A DNA stretch of 16,071 bases from the NCBI GenBank assembly GCA_047639575.1, contig JBLIOB010000080.1, positions 1-16,071 on the forward strand. Reading direction: 5' to 3'. Position numbers and translations under genes: made by a program. The stretch comes from JBLIOB01 sp047639575 (GTDB lineage Bacteria > Bacteroidota > Bacteroidia > Flavobacteriales_D > Parvicellaceae). The first letter of the stretch is position 1. The number at the start of each line of letters is the position of its first letter. Below are positions 6,211-14,742 of the stretch, one piece after another. A model generated the notes under the pieces. It searched no databases. It saw nothing but the letters and a program-made list of their open reading frames with translations, and had not been told where the DNA came from.

Positions 6211-6906
6211 ATGGAAGGACATAAGTTCGCAGTAATAGGAGTAGGCAGATACGGCCGTCAAATTGCAGTTAGATTAGCTAAAAAAGGGGCTGAAGTGTAT
6301 TGCTTTGATTCATCTGAAGATAAGATTGAAAACTTAAAAGATGAAGTAGCAATGGCAGTTTCCATGGATTGTACAGATCATAAGAATTTACTTTCTCAAA
6401 GTATTGAAGATGTTGATGCAGTCGTTGTAGCAATTGGTGAAAATTTTGAAGCAACCATTTTAACTTGTGTGCATTTAATTGATTTAGGGATTAAACGAAT
6501 TATTGCCCGAGCAAGTGGAGAACAACAAAGAACAATTCTTGAAAAAATAGGGATTAAGGAAATTCTTACTCCAGAGGACGCGGTAGCCGAAAATGTGGTA
6601 GAATCCTTGATGAATCCTAGCATTATCAATTTCTTGCAGCTTCCAGATAATTATGAAATTGCCGAAATTAGAACTCCCTTAAGAATTGCCAACCGCACGG
6701 TTGAAGATATAGGTCTAAGAGATAAATATCGATTGACGTTAGTTACGTTAAAGCGAGAGTTTGACGAAGAGTTGAATGGTGAGAAGGTAAAAGCCCAACA
6801 TACAATTGGCGTTCCCGGATCAGAAACAATGGTTTACGAAACCGATACTTTAGTCGTTTTTGGAACTATAAGCGATATTGAGCGTTTTTTAGAGGTTAAT
6901 GAATAA
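6211..6906 (+). CDS. KtrA/TrkA-type RCK potassium-uptake regulatory protein
   Basis: A 231-residue cytoplasmic protein with one RCK_N (TrkA_N) and one RCK_C (TrkA_C) domain, the layout and size of KtrA. The Rossmann nucleotide-binding domain spans about residues 4-120 with GVGRYG (10-15) and Asp33 at the end of the second strand, fitting NAD(H)/ATP/ADP-type ligands. The TrkA_C domain is about 140-231. KtrA-type proteins gate the membrane K+ translocator KtrB/TrkH. No such membrane subunit is in this window, so the partner must be encoded elsewhere. The gene follows the PLP-enzyme gene by 11 bases. Stop TAA at 6904-6906; a small hairpin lies about 57 bases downstream. Confidence 0.9.
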   Translation: MEGHKFAVIGVGRYGRQIAVRLAKKGAEVYCFDSSEDKIENLKDEVAMAVSMDCTDHKNLLSQSIEDVDAVVVAIGENFEATILTCVHLIDLGIKRIIARASGEQQRTILEKIGIKEILTPEDAVAENVVESLMNPSIINFLQLPDNYEIAEIRTPLRIANRTVEDIGLRDKYRLTLVTLKREFDEELNGEKVKAQHTIGVPGSETMVYETDTLVVFGTISDIERFLEVNE

Positions 6907-6962
6907 GAAACATTAAGCTCGTATACTAGACCATAGATTCCTTTAGCTTAAAAATTCAACCG

Positions 6963-6982
6963 ATAGTCTGATAGCAGACTAT
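6963..6982. repeat. small perfect hairpin downstream of the RCK gene
   Basis: ATAGTCTG (6963-6970) and CAGACTAT (6975-6982) form an 8-bp stem with a 4-base loop. Only a short T run (6990-6993) follows after a gap, so terminator function is doubtful. The surrounding 202-base gap between genes also holds repeated TCTGATTT/ATCAGA words and no gene. Confidence 0.4.
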
Positions 6983-7108
6983 GATCTGATTTTCATTGTG
7001 TAAATTTAGATCAGAATCAAGTAATTCTAGTTTTTCATTCAGATTGTTTGCTAAATCTGATTTCTCCGCACACTTGACTCGTATTTGCTTTGTTTAACTA
7101 TTAAGAAT

Positions 7109-9298
7109 ATGATGAAGAAAATGTTGATGGCCATTGCTATGGTGGCTTGCATAACGCCACTTTTTGCGCAAGAAAGTGACCCTGTAAGTCCAGAAATTAC
7201 TAAAGAACTTAGGGAGATAGAATTAAGAAGAGCTGAACAGAAAGGCAAAGGAGTTAGAGCGGGAGAGACGGAAGATTTTTGCACCACGCATTGGAAAATG
7301 CAAGAAATGTTGGCGAAACATCCTGCAATGAAAAGGTTGTTCGATCGTCATGAAGATGCATTGGAGCTAGAAACAATCGCATTTGAAAAAAATAAAGAAT
7401 CAAATCCTGCTGCGAAAGCTGGAACGGTATACACGATCCCAGTTGTATTTCACATACTTCATCAAAATGGGTTGGAGAACATATCAGTTGATCAAGTAGA
7501 AAACGCGATTTTCGTAATGAACCGTGACTATAGATTAATGAATGCAGATGCGGCATCTGTCGCTGCTACTTTTACAGGCCTACCAGCTGACGTGGAAATT
7601 GAATTCGCGCTAGCGACTATAGCTCCTGACGGATCTTGTTTTAATGGAATTACAAGAACTTATTCTTCTTTAAGCTACGATGGATCTAGCGGTATTGCTC
7701 AGGTTCAGGAAATTGTTGATGAAAACAATGTTTATCAAGGACTTTGGGAAGGTGATGAATACATGAACATCTTTGTTTGTGGAGATATAGGCGGTGCAGC
7801 TGGTTATACATATAGACCAGGATCTATTGGTTCTGCGATGAATAATGGAATTTGGGTAAAACATACTTATGTTGGATCTATTGAGACCGCAAACGTGAGT
7901 CGATCTAGAACATTGACACATGAAGTAGGGCATTGGTTAAACTTAAAGCACTGCTGGGGCGGAACAAATGATCCAGGAGTATCCTGTGGGAATGACAATG
8001 TTTCAGATACTCCGACTACAGAGGGGTGGACAAGTTGTACACTTTCTGGGAACACCTGTGGTGGTGGAATCGATAATGTAGAAAATTACATGGAATATGC
8101 TTACTGCTCAAAAATGTTCACGCAAGGTCAAGTAAACAGAATGAGAAATGCCATTACGTCTTCTACTGACGGTAGAAATAATCTTTGGACTACTGGCAAC
8201 TTAAATTCGGTTGGGGGTAATGGTGCACCTGTTTCATTTTGCAAAGCTGAGTTTAATGCTGATGCCTATGAAGTCTGTGAAGGTGATGATGTGTCATTTT
8301 CAGATTGGTCCTATAACAATGTTACAGGGTGGACATGGAGCTTCCCTGGTGGAACACCATCTACTTCAACATTGGAAGACCCAGTAATAACTTATTTAAC
8401 AGCTGGGACATATCCAGTAACATTGCAAGTCACGGATGGATCTTCGACACTCTCCGAAACAAAATCTAGTTTTGTAACAGTCCGACCAAATATTGGAATT
8501 GCGGCACCTATTCAAGAAGGGTTTGAATCCATTTCTTCGCTCCCTACGGCCCAATGGTTTGTTAATAATCCAGATGGCGGTTTTGGTTGGGATGTGACTT
8601 CGGTGGCTTCTTATACAGGAAATACTTCCATGAGGATGATTAATACTTCTTCCAATGAAGGTAATAAAGATGATTTTATCAGTAATACGATAGATTTATC
8701 TAGTGCATCAGCTGTTACATTGTCATTTCAGTATTCATTTGCGAAAAGAGCATCAGCAGATGCTGACAAACTTCAAATTTGGGCAAGTGGAGACTGTGGA
8801 AACACTTGGTCTTTAAGAAAGAACATCTCGTCTGCTACAATTGGAACTTCAAGTAATGTTGGAGGAAATTATGTTCCTAGCTCTAACTCGCAATGGGAAG
8901 AGGTAGTAATAACGAATATTAGTTCAAGCTTTTGGACATCAAACTTCAGATTTAAAATAACATTTACAGCCGGAGGTGGAAATAACATGTACATCGATGA
9001 TATTAATATCGACACGTCAACAGACTTAAATGAACTTTCAACAATAAGTGAATTTGGAATTTATCCAAACCCATTTTCAAAAGTGACTAATATTGAGTTT
9101 AATTTAATTCAGCCGTCAGATGTGAAGATTGAATTGTATGATGTAGTTGGAAAACTAATGCAGTCGGAAATTTATTCAAATCGCTCTTTAGGTGAAAATA
9201 GAATTTCATTAAATGTTGGAGATATCAGTAAGGGAATGTACCTAGTCAAACTAATAGTTGGCAGCAACGAATTAACAAAAAGAATTATCATAGAATAA
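7109..9298 (+). CDS. secreted M43-type metalloprotease with PKD and T9SS sorting domain (copy 1)
   Basis: A 729-residue predicted secreted zinc protease of the M43 (pappalysin/cytophagalysin-like) group. Order: signal peptide (1-20, ending LFA-Q), charged propeptide (about 25-105), catalytic domain (about 107-370), PKD domain (about 378-460), a MAM/jelly-roll-like segment (about 468-640, ending NNMYIDDINID), and a T9SS type A sorting domain (about 650-729, with YPNPF and a terminal KRIIIE). The zinc motif is HEVGHWLNLKH (His271, Glu272, His275, His281), and the Met-turn lies in NYMEYAYCSKM (Met328). Asn278 stands where many metzincins have Gly. A Cys36-type residue in DFCTTHW of the propeptide recurs in the paralogue and might act as a latency cysteine (inference). 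Start at ATG 7109; an upstream TTG at 7085 would add 8 residues ahead of a good signal peptide. Confidence 0.9.
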   Translation: MMKKMLMAIAMVACITPLFAQESDPVSPEITKELREIELRRAEQKGKGVRAGETEDFCTTHWKMQEMLAKHPAMKRLFDRHEDALELETIAFEKNKESNPAAKAGTVYTIPVVFHILHQNGLENISVDQVENAIFVMNRDYRLMNADAASVAATFTGLPADVEIEFALATIAPDGSCFNGITRTYSSLSYDGSSGIAQVQEIVDENNVYQGLWEGDEYMNIFVCGDIGGAAGYTYRPGSIGSAMNNGIWVKHTYVGSIETANVSRSRTLTHEVGHWLNLKHCWGGTNDPGVSCGNDNVSDTPTTEGWTSCTLSGNTCGGGIDNVENYMEYAYCSKMFTQGQVNRMRNAITSSTDGRNNLWTTGNLNSVGGNGAPVSFCKAEFNADAYEVCEGDDVSFSDWSYNNVTGWTWSFPGGTPSTSTLEDPVITYLTAGTYPVTLQVTDGSSTLSETKSSFVTVRPNIGIAAPIQEGFESISSLPTAQWFVNNPDGGFGWDVTSVASYTGNTSMRMINTSSNEGNKDDFISNTIDLSSASAVTLSFQYSFAKRASADADKLQIWASGDCGNTWSLRKNISSATIGTSSNVGGNYVPSSNSQWEEVVITNISSSFWTSNFRFKITFTAGGGNNMYIDDINIDTSTDLNELSTISEFGIYPNPFSKVTNIEFNLIQPSDVKIELYDVVGKLMQSEIYSNRSLGENRISLNVGDISKGMYLVKLIVGSNELTKRIIIE

Positions 9299-9325
9299 TC
9301 GCAGCAAACGACTTTCTATTTGTTT

Positions 9326-9362
9326 AACCGACCTTTTCCATTGAGATAGGGTCGGTTTTTTT
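9326..9362 (+). terminator. intrinsic terminator after protease copy 1
   Basis: AACCGACC (9326-9333) pairs with GGTCGGTT (9350-9357), and the T run reaches 9362. The loop is 16 bases. It lies 27 bases past the protease stop and ends 4 bases before the stop of the convergent gene. Confidence 0.85.
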
Positions 9363-9366
9363 AGGG

Positions 9367-10017
9367 CTAATCGTAAAAGTCAAAATCATCATCCAGTGCA
9401 TCATATTCTCGTGCCATCTGATCAGATATCAGTTGTTGCAATTTGCTAAATCTATATATCTCATGCCTGCAAAGTAGAAGCGAAACGGATTTTGTTTTTA
9501 ATAAGTCCGCTTGAAGTAAGTCGCGGTAGAAGAATAGCTGCATTTCCCCTAAATTGGTTAGTTCGGTCTCTAGATCAAAAGAAGTCTGGGAGTTTAGTTT
9601 CGTTTTAAAAGCGCCAATCTTAAATCGAATGTAATTCAGCTTCTTTTTCCCTTTCAATGTTTTAAATCCAAAATAATTTAGAAACTTTTTATCTCTCAAA
9701 TCTCTATTAAAATAAGAAGATAAAGCAGACATATCTTGATGTGCTAGTTCAGCACATTTGCCAAGTACTTCAATAAGTCTTACTTCATTTGACTCCATTA
9801 ACGAATACACTAAAAATTTGTCCACTCTAGTTGTAATATTATCAGTAGAGAAATTTTCACCCCGGGATAACGTATAGGAGACGTTTTTGCGGTCTTTTCC
9901 TTCGAAACTAAAATCTATTATTCCTCTATAGTATAGACTTCGAAAAGACTCCATGTAGAGGGTAGGTAGGTCGGTTGATTTGGAGAGGTAACAATGTTCT
10001 GAGTAAGTAAGCTTCAT
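9367..10017 (-). CDS. hypothetical cytoplasmic protein coupled to a lipoprotein gene
   Basis: I do not recognise this 216-residue protein. It has no signal peptide or membrane segment. The N-terminus (LTYSEHCYLSKSTDLPTLYMESFRSLYYRGIIDFSFEG in outline) looks like a winged-helix-type or TIGR04222-like start, in which a short helical segment leads to 'L..L..RGII'; this is a weak resemblance. The middle is basic (LKGKKKLNYIRFKIGAFKTKL), the C-terminal third is helical and leucine-rich, and the last 14 residues are very acidic (DALDDDFDFYD). Its ATG abuts the stop codon of the upstream lipoprotein gene (TAAATG), so translation is probably coupled. Confidence 0.7.
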   Translation of the reverse strand: MKLTYSEHCYLSKSTDLPTLYMESFRSLYYRGIIDFSFEGKDRKNVSYTLSRGENFSTDNITTRVDKFLVYSLMESNEVRLIEVLGKCAELAHQDMSALSSYFNRDLRDKKFLNYFGFKTLKGKKKLNYIRFKIGAFKTKLNSQTSFDLETELTNLGEMQLFFYRDLLQADLLKTKSVSLLLCRHEIYRFSKLQQLISDQMAREYDALDDDFDFYD

Positions 10018-10866
10018 TTAATATCGATACTTAATGTCAACAATCTCATTTCTGGTTGGATCGGCATAGAATTCAACGCTACATTCGTGGCTTTGCTTTT
10101 CTCTTAACATGGTATAGGAAATGTGTAAAATTCGCTGATTGGATTTACTCGTTGTTGCATCTTGTTGCTCCGAATCTGACAACTCATAAAACTGAAATGA
10201 ATAAAGGTCTATACCTGTGGGTTTGCCACAAAGTAACCCTACTGTATCCATATTTGCAACGAACTCATCTTTTGGGAAGTCATAAAGTTCAGCCGATAGC
10301 ATTGATTTAACATTGGTGTAATCTGAATTCCCAATTCGCTCATTTAACTGATCAATTACAGCCAATTTTTGTTCAACAAGCTTTAAATCATATACTGAAT
10401 ACTCACTAGTAGATTTCTTATTATCGTTAAATGAGATGGACGCACGAATGAACTCCAAGTTGGCTTGGTCTGGTCCTAGTTTATTGTAAAATAAATAGGC
10501 CATGGTGGAACTTGGAATTTCTGGAACTTCAATATAACTCTCTAGCGTTTCCGAGTCCTTAATTTCAATTTCAAAATATCTCCCTTTATAAAGCCCTTCT
10601 TTTTGAAAACCAAAAGTTTGAGTGCAAGATCCTCCATAATGTTGGACAACTTCGTTAATTCCGGATTCATGATTTTCCGTTAATACAATTGAAGTGTCCA
10701 AATCAGTCGTTGAATCAACTGCTAAAATATCTTCCGGGGGGGTGAAATTAAACGTTTCATCCGGTTGGTTTAGAAGGTTTTCATTCGGGGTGTCTATAAT
10801 TGAAGATTCTTCTGCACTACACGCTACAACTAGTATTAGAGCAAAAATTCCGATCTGTTTCTTCAT
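10018..10866 (-). CDS. hypothetical lipoprotein
   Basis: A 282-residue protein with signal peptide and lipobox VVAC, the lipidated Cys being residue 16. The sequence after it is acidic and Pro/Thr/Asp-rich (about 17-65), likely a linker, followed by a folded domain (about 70-282) with two or three cysteines (GSCTQTFGF, GLLCGKPTG, HECSVEFY). I recognise no family. It is transcribed away from protease copy 2 and shares a 247-base divergent promoter region with it. The next gene downstream starts at the base after its stop. Confidence 0.75.
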   Translation of the reverse strand: MKKQIGIFALILVVACSAEESSIIDTPNENLLNQPDETFNFTPPEDILAVDSTTDLDTSIVLTENHESGINEVVQHYGGSCTQTFGFQKEGLYKGRYFEIEIKDSETLESYIEVPEIPSSTMAYLFYNKLGPDQANLEFIRASISFNDNKKSTSEYSVYDLKLVEQKLAVIDQLNERIGNSDYTNVKSMLSAELYDFPKDEFVANMDTVGLLCGKPTGIDLYSFQFYELSDSEQQDATTSKSNQRILHISYTMLREKQSHECSVEFYADPTRNEIVDIKYRY

Positions 10867-11113
10867 AATTTTAATTGTTTAACAAGCATAACTATAAATA
10901 TCTAAGAAGTTAATTTCAGTGTAAAATCTTATCCTATTAAAAATGTCAATAACCTGACTTTGATCTACCGTTGGTCATACTAAGTTGCTCGAAGTAGTAC
11001 AATGTTGTATTTTTATTACGCTTTGAAAAAATATTCGACCATCAAATTCATGTTTTAAACTACGGCATGAATTATCATTTTTAGGTGAATCGAATCAGAT
11101 ATTAAGTAAACAA
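10867..11113. promoter_or_regulatory. divergent intergenic region between lipoprotein and protease copy 2
   Basis: 247 bases without a gene. It must carry promoters for both sides. No exact TAnnTTTG was found; the nearest is TACGCTTTG near 11018-11026, with one extra base between TA and TTTG. No riboswitch or strong hairpin was seen. Confidence 0.4.
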
Positions 11114-13318
11114 ATGAGAAAACTAATTCTAACCACACTTTCGATTGCGCTGTTAAGCGGATCGATTTTCATTCCTCAATCCTTTCTAGCGCAAGGAAAT
11201 GGCGAATCTGTTGCTGAAAGACATGCAGCACAAAAACATCTTGGAGTAAGACAAGGGGAAACACTTGAATATTGCACAACCCACTGGAAGATGGAGGAAA
11301 TGTTCGAAAAAAGTCCTGCTATGAAGTTACTTTATGAAAAGAGACAAATAGCATTGGAACGAGAGACGGAGGCATTTTTAAAGGATAAATCATCTAATCC
11401 AGAGGCCAAAGCAGGAACCGTATATACTATTCCCGTTGTATTTCATATTCTACACCAAAATGGATTAGAAAACATTAGTTCTGACCAAGTAAATGATGCG
11501 ATTGCAATATTAACTAGAGATTTCAGACTAAATAATGCAGATGCCACCTCAGTTGTAGCAGCCTTTTCCGGTGTGCCTGGTGATGCTGAAATTGAATTTG
11601 CATTGGCTACAAAAGCTCCTGATGGAACTTGTTTTAATGGAATAACTAGAACTAATTCGTACTTATCCTATGACGGGTCAGATGGTGGAGATCAAGTACA
11701 GGCAGTTGTTGACGGAAATGATGTTTACAATGGGAATTGGCCTGGAGACGAGTATTTAAATATTTTTGTGGCAGCTGATATTGGCGGTGCAGCAGGATAC
11801 ACCACTAATCCAGGGTTCGGATCTGGAATGACTTCAGGGATTTGGGTTCAACATACTTATGTTGGGTCTATTGAAACAGGAAACATTCAACGATCTAGAA
11901 CATTAACGCATGAAGTAGGACATTGGTTGAATTTGAGCCATCCATGGGGTGGAAGTAATAATCCAGGACTTAGCAGTAATTGCGGAATCGATGATGGTGT
12001 TTTAGACACGCCAACTTGCATTGGTGTGACGGTATGTAGTACAACATCAAACACTTGTACTGACGATAATGCTTATTGGGGTTTTAATCAGATTGACAAC
12101 GTTGAAAACTATATGGATTATTCATATTGTTCTAAGATGTTCACACCAGGCCAGATTAGTAGAATGAGAACGGCTTTAATGTCTTCTACCGGTGGCAGAA
12201 GCAACATTTGGACTACTGCTAATTTAAATGCTGTAGGAGCAAATGGAGCACCTTTAACGTTATGTAGAGCTGACTTTAATGCGGATGAATATGAAATATG
12301 CTCAGGAGACTCTATTCAATTTACGGATTACTCGTATAACAACGTTACCGGCTGGACCTGGACATTCTCTGGTGGGTCACCAGCTAGTTCTACAGCCGCT
12401 AATCCGAAAATTGAATATGCGACACCTGGAACTTATACGGTAACACTGCAAGTAACTGATGGGTCAGCAAACGTGAGTACTACGAAAACTGGATTCATTA
12501 CGGTTCTTCCAAAAACAGGAAGAGTTGCACCGTTTACAGAAGGCTTTGAGGCGATTAGTTCAATTCCAACGCCTGAATGGTTTGTTGCAAACCAAGATGG
12601 TGGAGGAGAATGGGAGATTACAACTGCAGCCGCAGCTACTGGAAGCAAATCAATATTTGTAGATAATAGTACCGCAAATAGCGGAAGCGATGATAGTTTT
12701 ATTAGCAACACTATTAATCTTAATCTAGCGACAGCCGTGACCCTTAATTTTAAATACGCGTTTGCAAAAACAAATTCCAGTAATTCAGATAAGTTGGAAG
12801 TTTGGGCTAGTAGTAACTGTGGAGATTCATGGGCATTAAGAAAGAATATTTCTTCTGCAGCGATTGCAACAGCTCCAGATCAAGGAGGAAATTTTGTTCC
12901 TTCTGCTTCAGAATGGAAATCGGAATCTATTACAAATATCAATTCAACGTATTGGACAGAAAACTTCAGGTTTAAAATCGTTTATAAAGGTGGAGGAGGA
13001 AACAACATCTACTTAGACGATATTAACATTGATGCGGTAATGAGTATCGAGGACCAAGATGTTATTCAGAATTTAAATATTTATCCTAACCCATTAAGTG
13101 ATTACTCTAATATTGAGTTTAACCTAATTCAGAATGCTGATGTCAGTGTTGAGATGTTCGACATGGTAGGTAAACTAATCTCAAATGATAGGTATAGCAA
13201 CTTATCCTCGGGCATGCACAAATTAAACCTAGATGCAAGGAACATAGGAACTGGGATCTATTTAGTTAAACTTCGAATTGGAGATACTGAAGTGACTAGA
13301 AGAGTCATAGTTGACTAG
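11114..13318 (+). CDS. secreted M43-type metalloprotease with PKD and T9SS sorting domain (copy 2)
   Basis: A 734-residue paralogue of the protease at 7109, with the same order: signal peptide (1-26, ending SFLA-Q), propeptide with EYCTTHWKMEEMF, catalytic domain (about 95-375), PKD (about 385-465), MAM/jelly-roll-like segment ending NNIYLDDINID, and T9SS type A sorting domain (about 655-734, YPNPLSD). The zinc motif is HEVGHWLNLSH (His266, Glu267, His270, His276) and the Met-turn is in NYMDYSYCSKM (Met334). Differences from copy 1: the loop after the zinc motif is longer and holds extra cysteines (SSNCGIDDGVLDTP... and CSTTSNTCTDDNAYWG), and the protein has a different signal peptide. The strong similarity along the full length indicates duplication followed by divergence. 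The protease is exported by Sec and then by T9SS and anchored or released at the surface. Confidence 0.9.
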   Translation: MRKLILTTLSIALLSGSIFIPQSFLAQGNGESVAERHAAQKHLGVRQGETLEYCTTHWKMEEMFEKSPAMKLLYEKRQIALERETEAFLKDKSSNPEAKAGTVYTIPVVFHILHQNGLENISSDQVNDAIAILTRDFRLNNADATSVVAAFSGVPGDAEIEFALATKAPDGTCFNGITRTNSYLSYDGSDGGDQVQAVVDGNDVYNGNWPGDEYLNIFVAADIGGAAGYTTNPGFGSGMTSGIWVQHTYVGSIETGNIQRSRTLTHEVGHWLNLSHPWGGSNNPGLSSNCGIDDGVLDTPTCIGVTVCSTTSNTCTDDNAYWGFNQIDNVENYMDYSYCSKMFTPGQISRMRTALMSSTGGRSNIWTTANLNAVGANGAPLTLCRADFNADEYEICSGDSIQFTDYSYNNVTGWTWTFSGGSPASSTAANPKIEYATPGTYTVTLQVTDGSANVSTTKTGFITVLPKTGRVAPFTEGFEAISSIPTPEWFVANQDGGGEWEITTAAAATGSKSIFVDNSTANSGSDDSFISNTINLNLATAVTLNFKYAFAKTNSSNSDKLEVWASSNCGDSWALRKNISSAAIATAPDQGGNFVPSASEWKSESITNINSTYWTENFRFKIVYKGGGGNNIYLDDINIDAVMSIEDQDVIQNLNIYPNPLSDYSNIEFNLIQNADVSVEMFDMVGKLISNDRYSNLSSGMHKLNLDARNIGTGIYLVKLRIGDTEVTRRVIVD

Positions 13319-13337
13319 AGCTTGCTGAACTTATTTA

Positions 13338-13370
13338 AAAGCCATACTGTTTTCAGTGTGGCTTTTTTTT
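13338..13370 (+). terminator. intrinsic terminator after protease copy 2
   Basis: AAAGCCATACTG (13338-13349) pairs with CAGTGTGGCTTT (13354-13365) through one T-G wobble, closing on a TTTT loop, followed by T to 13370. It lies 19 bases after the protease stop. It is a textbook rho-independent terminator. Confidence 0.92.
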
Positions 13371-13449
13371 GCTCTTTTTCTAAATTGGTTTGACAGACGG
13401 TGATTGGCTGATTAAGGGAATATCCACAGCGTAGGTCGATGCGAATCAT

Positions 13450-14718
13450 TTAGCGAATTGACATGATGGCACTGGCTAATCGACTTAGCTGTTCTTCTGT
13501 ATTGTAACAGGCACATGAAATACGAATTGCATCAAGGTCGTTTTCATAAATCCCTCTTGTTCTAAATCCTTTGCTTCCCAGTATTTTTTGAATTTCCTGA
13601 TAGGATTTCCCTGGTATTTGGAAAGTTAATATTGATGCGTAAAACTCATCTTTCTCTGGGGTGATTACTACCGCAGAATCTATAATGCGATCTCTCAAAT
13701 GGTTTACAAGGGCCTTTCCATGTGCCGAAACTTTATCCATTTTCAATTCTTCCAAAAACTTAAACGACTCTTCCAGTGCTCCAATTTTTGAAACATTGGT
13801 AGTTCCAAATTCATATCTGCTTGCAGCCTGTTTAGGTATAAACACTTGATTTTTTAGATCAAATTCGCCATCTGAATAAGCGCCTACAAATATTGATTGG
13901 AGGTCTTTAAGATTTCGTTCGGCAATATATAATAGTCCAGTTCCTTTAGGTCCATAGGCCCATTTGTGCCCACTGGCAGTGTAAAAATCTGCGTCAATTT
14001 CGTGAAAGTTAATGGCCATCATACCAAGTGCTTGAGCCCCGTCTACGCACAGTTTTATTCCATTTTCTTTACACCACTTTGCTAATCTTTTAATTGGCAA
14101 GACCATTCCAGTTGTGCAAGTAACATGTGAGCAAACCATTACTTTGGTCTTTTTGGTTACTGCGGCCGTAAGTAAATTGAAGTTTTCTTCGCCTGTGAGA
14201 TCTAGCTCTACTAAATTAATTTTCGCTCTAGCCCTATTTGCTGCAGAAACCCACGGAATTGATCCACCAACATGTTCGTGAGTGGTCATTACAATTTCAT
14301 CCCCTTTTTTTAAGCAAACTCCATTGGCAATAATGTTCATGCCTTCCGTAGCATTCCTGGTAAAACAAATTTCTTTTGGATTAGCTCCAAGTATTTTAGA
14401 AATAGACTCTCGGGCCCAATCTACTCTGGCATGTCCAGTTTCTCCACTTGTTTCAAGGGCAATTAACTCATCGATATATCGATCAATAATTTGATTGGAA
14501 GAAGGGCCAAGACCTGCGTTATTTAAATAAACGGGCTCATTACGAAGTCTGAATTGTTTTCGAATTCCTTTCCAAGGATCTATGCCAACTGAAGAAACTA
14601 AAGTCTTAGTTCCACTTTCCATAGCTAGCGCCTCAGATGACATCAGCAGTGGGCCAAATTCTACTACAAGGCCAGCCAAAATAGCTTTTTTAAGGAATTG
14701 TCTTCGTTTTTCTGACAT
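13450..14718 (-). CDS. Tat-exported class V aminotransferase-fold enzyme
   Basis: A 422-residue PLP enzyme of the class V aminotransferase group (cysteine desulfurase / isopenicillin-N epimerase-like). The N-terminus EKRRQFLKKAILAGLVVEFGPLLMSSEALA contains a twin-arginine motif (KRRQFLK, residues 4-10) followed by a hydrophobic stretch, so export of the folded, cofactor-loaded enzyme is likely. Catalytic features: NNAGLGP (66-72), HEHVGG (148-152), SHVTCTTG (197-204), CVDGAQALG with Asp226, and the Schiff-base Lys252 in SGHKWAYGPKGTG. Cysteine desulfurases carry a catalytic Cys on a C-terminal loop; the cysteines here (SCACYN near 407-412) are too late, so desulfurase activity is doubtful. 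The substrate is unknown. It converges on protease copy 2 and starts 24 bases after the broken T9SS-cargo gene. Confidence 0.87.
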   Translation of the reverse strand: MSEKRRQFLKKAILAGLVVEFGPLLMSSEALAMESGTKTLVSSVGIDPWKGIRKQFRLRNEPVYLNNAGLGPSSNQIIDRYIDELIALETSGETGHARVDWARESISKILGANPKEICFTRNATEGMNIIANGVCLKKGDEIVMTTHEHVGGSIPWVSAANRARAKINLVELDLTGEENFNLLTAAVTKKTKVMVCSHVTCTTGMVLPIKRLAKWCKENGIKLCVDGAQALGMMAINFHEIDADFYTASGHKWAYGPKGTGLLYIAERNLKDLQSIFVGAYSDGEFDLKNQVFIPKQAASRYEFGTTNVSKIGALEESFKFLEELKMDKVSAHGKALVNHLRDRIIDSAVVITPEKDEFYASILTFQIPGKSYQEIQKILGSKGFRTRGIYENDLDAIRISCACYNTEEQLSRLASAIMSIR

Positions 14719-14742
14719 GAAGTGTTAAGATACCTTTTTACT

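Noticed and set aside
6984..7060. Repeated TCTGATTT/ATCAGA words as an operator array
   Set aside because: Spacing is irregular and the words are short; chance in AT-rich DNA is likely.
7085..7108. TTG as start of protease copy 1
   Set aside because: The ATG at 7109 gives a normal signal peptide (MMKKMLMAIAMV...); the extension would weaken it.
7254..8055. Several open frames on the minus strand inside protease copy 1
   Set aside because: They are shadows of a strongly supported coding gene and show no family features.
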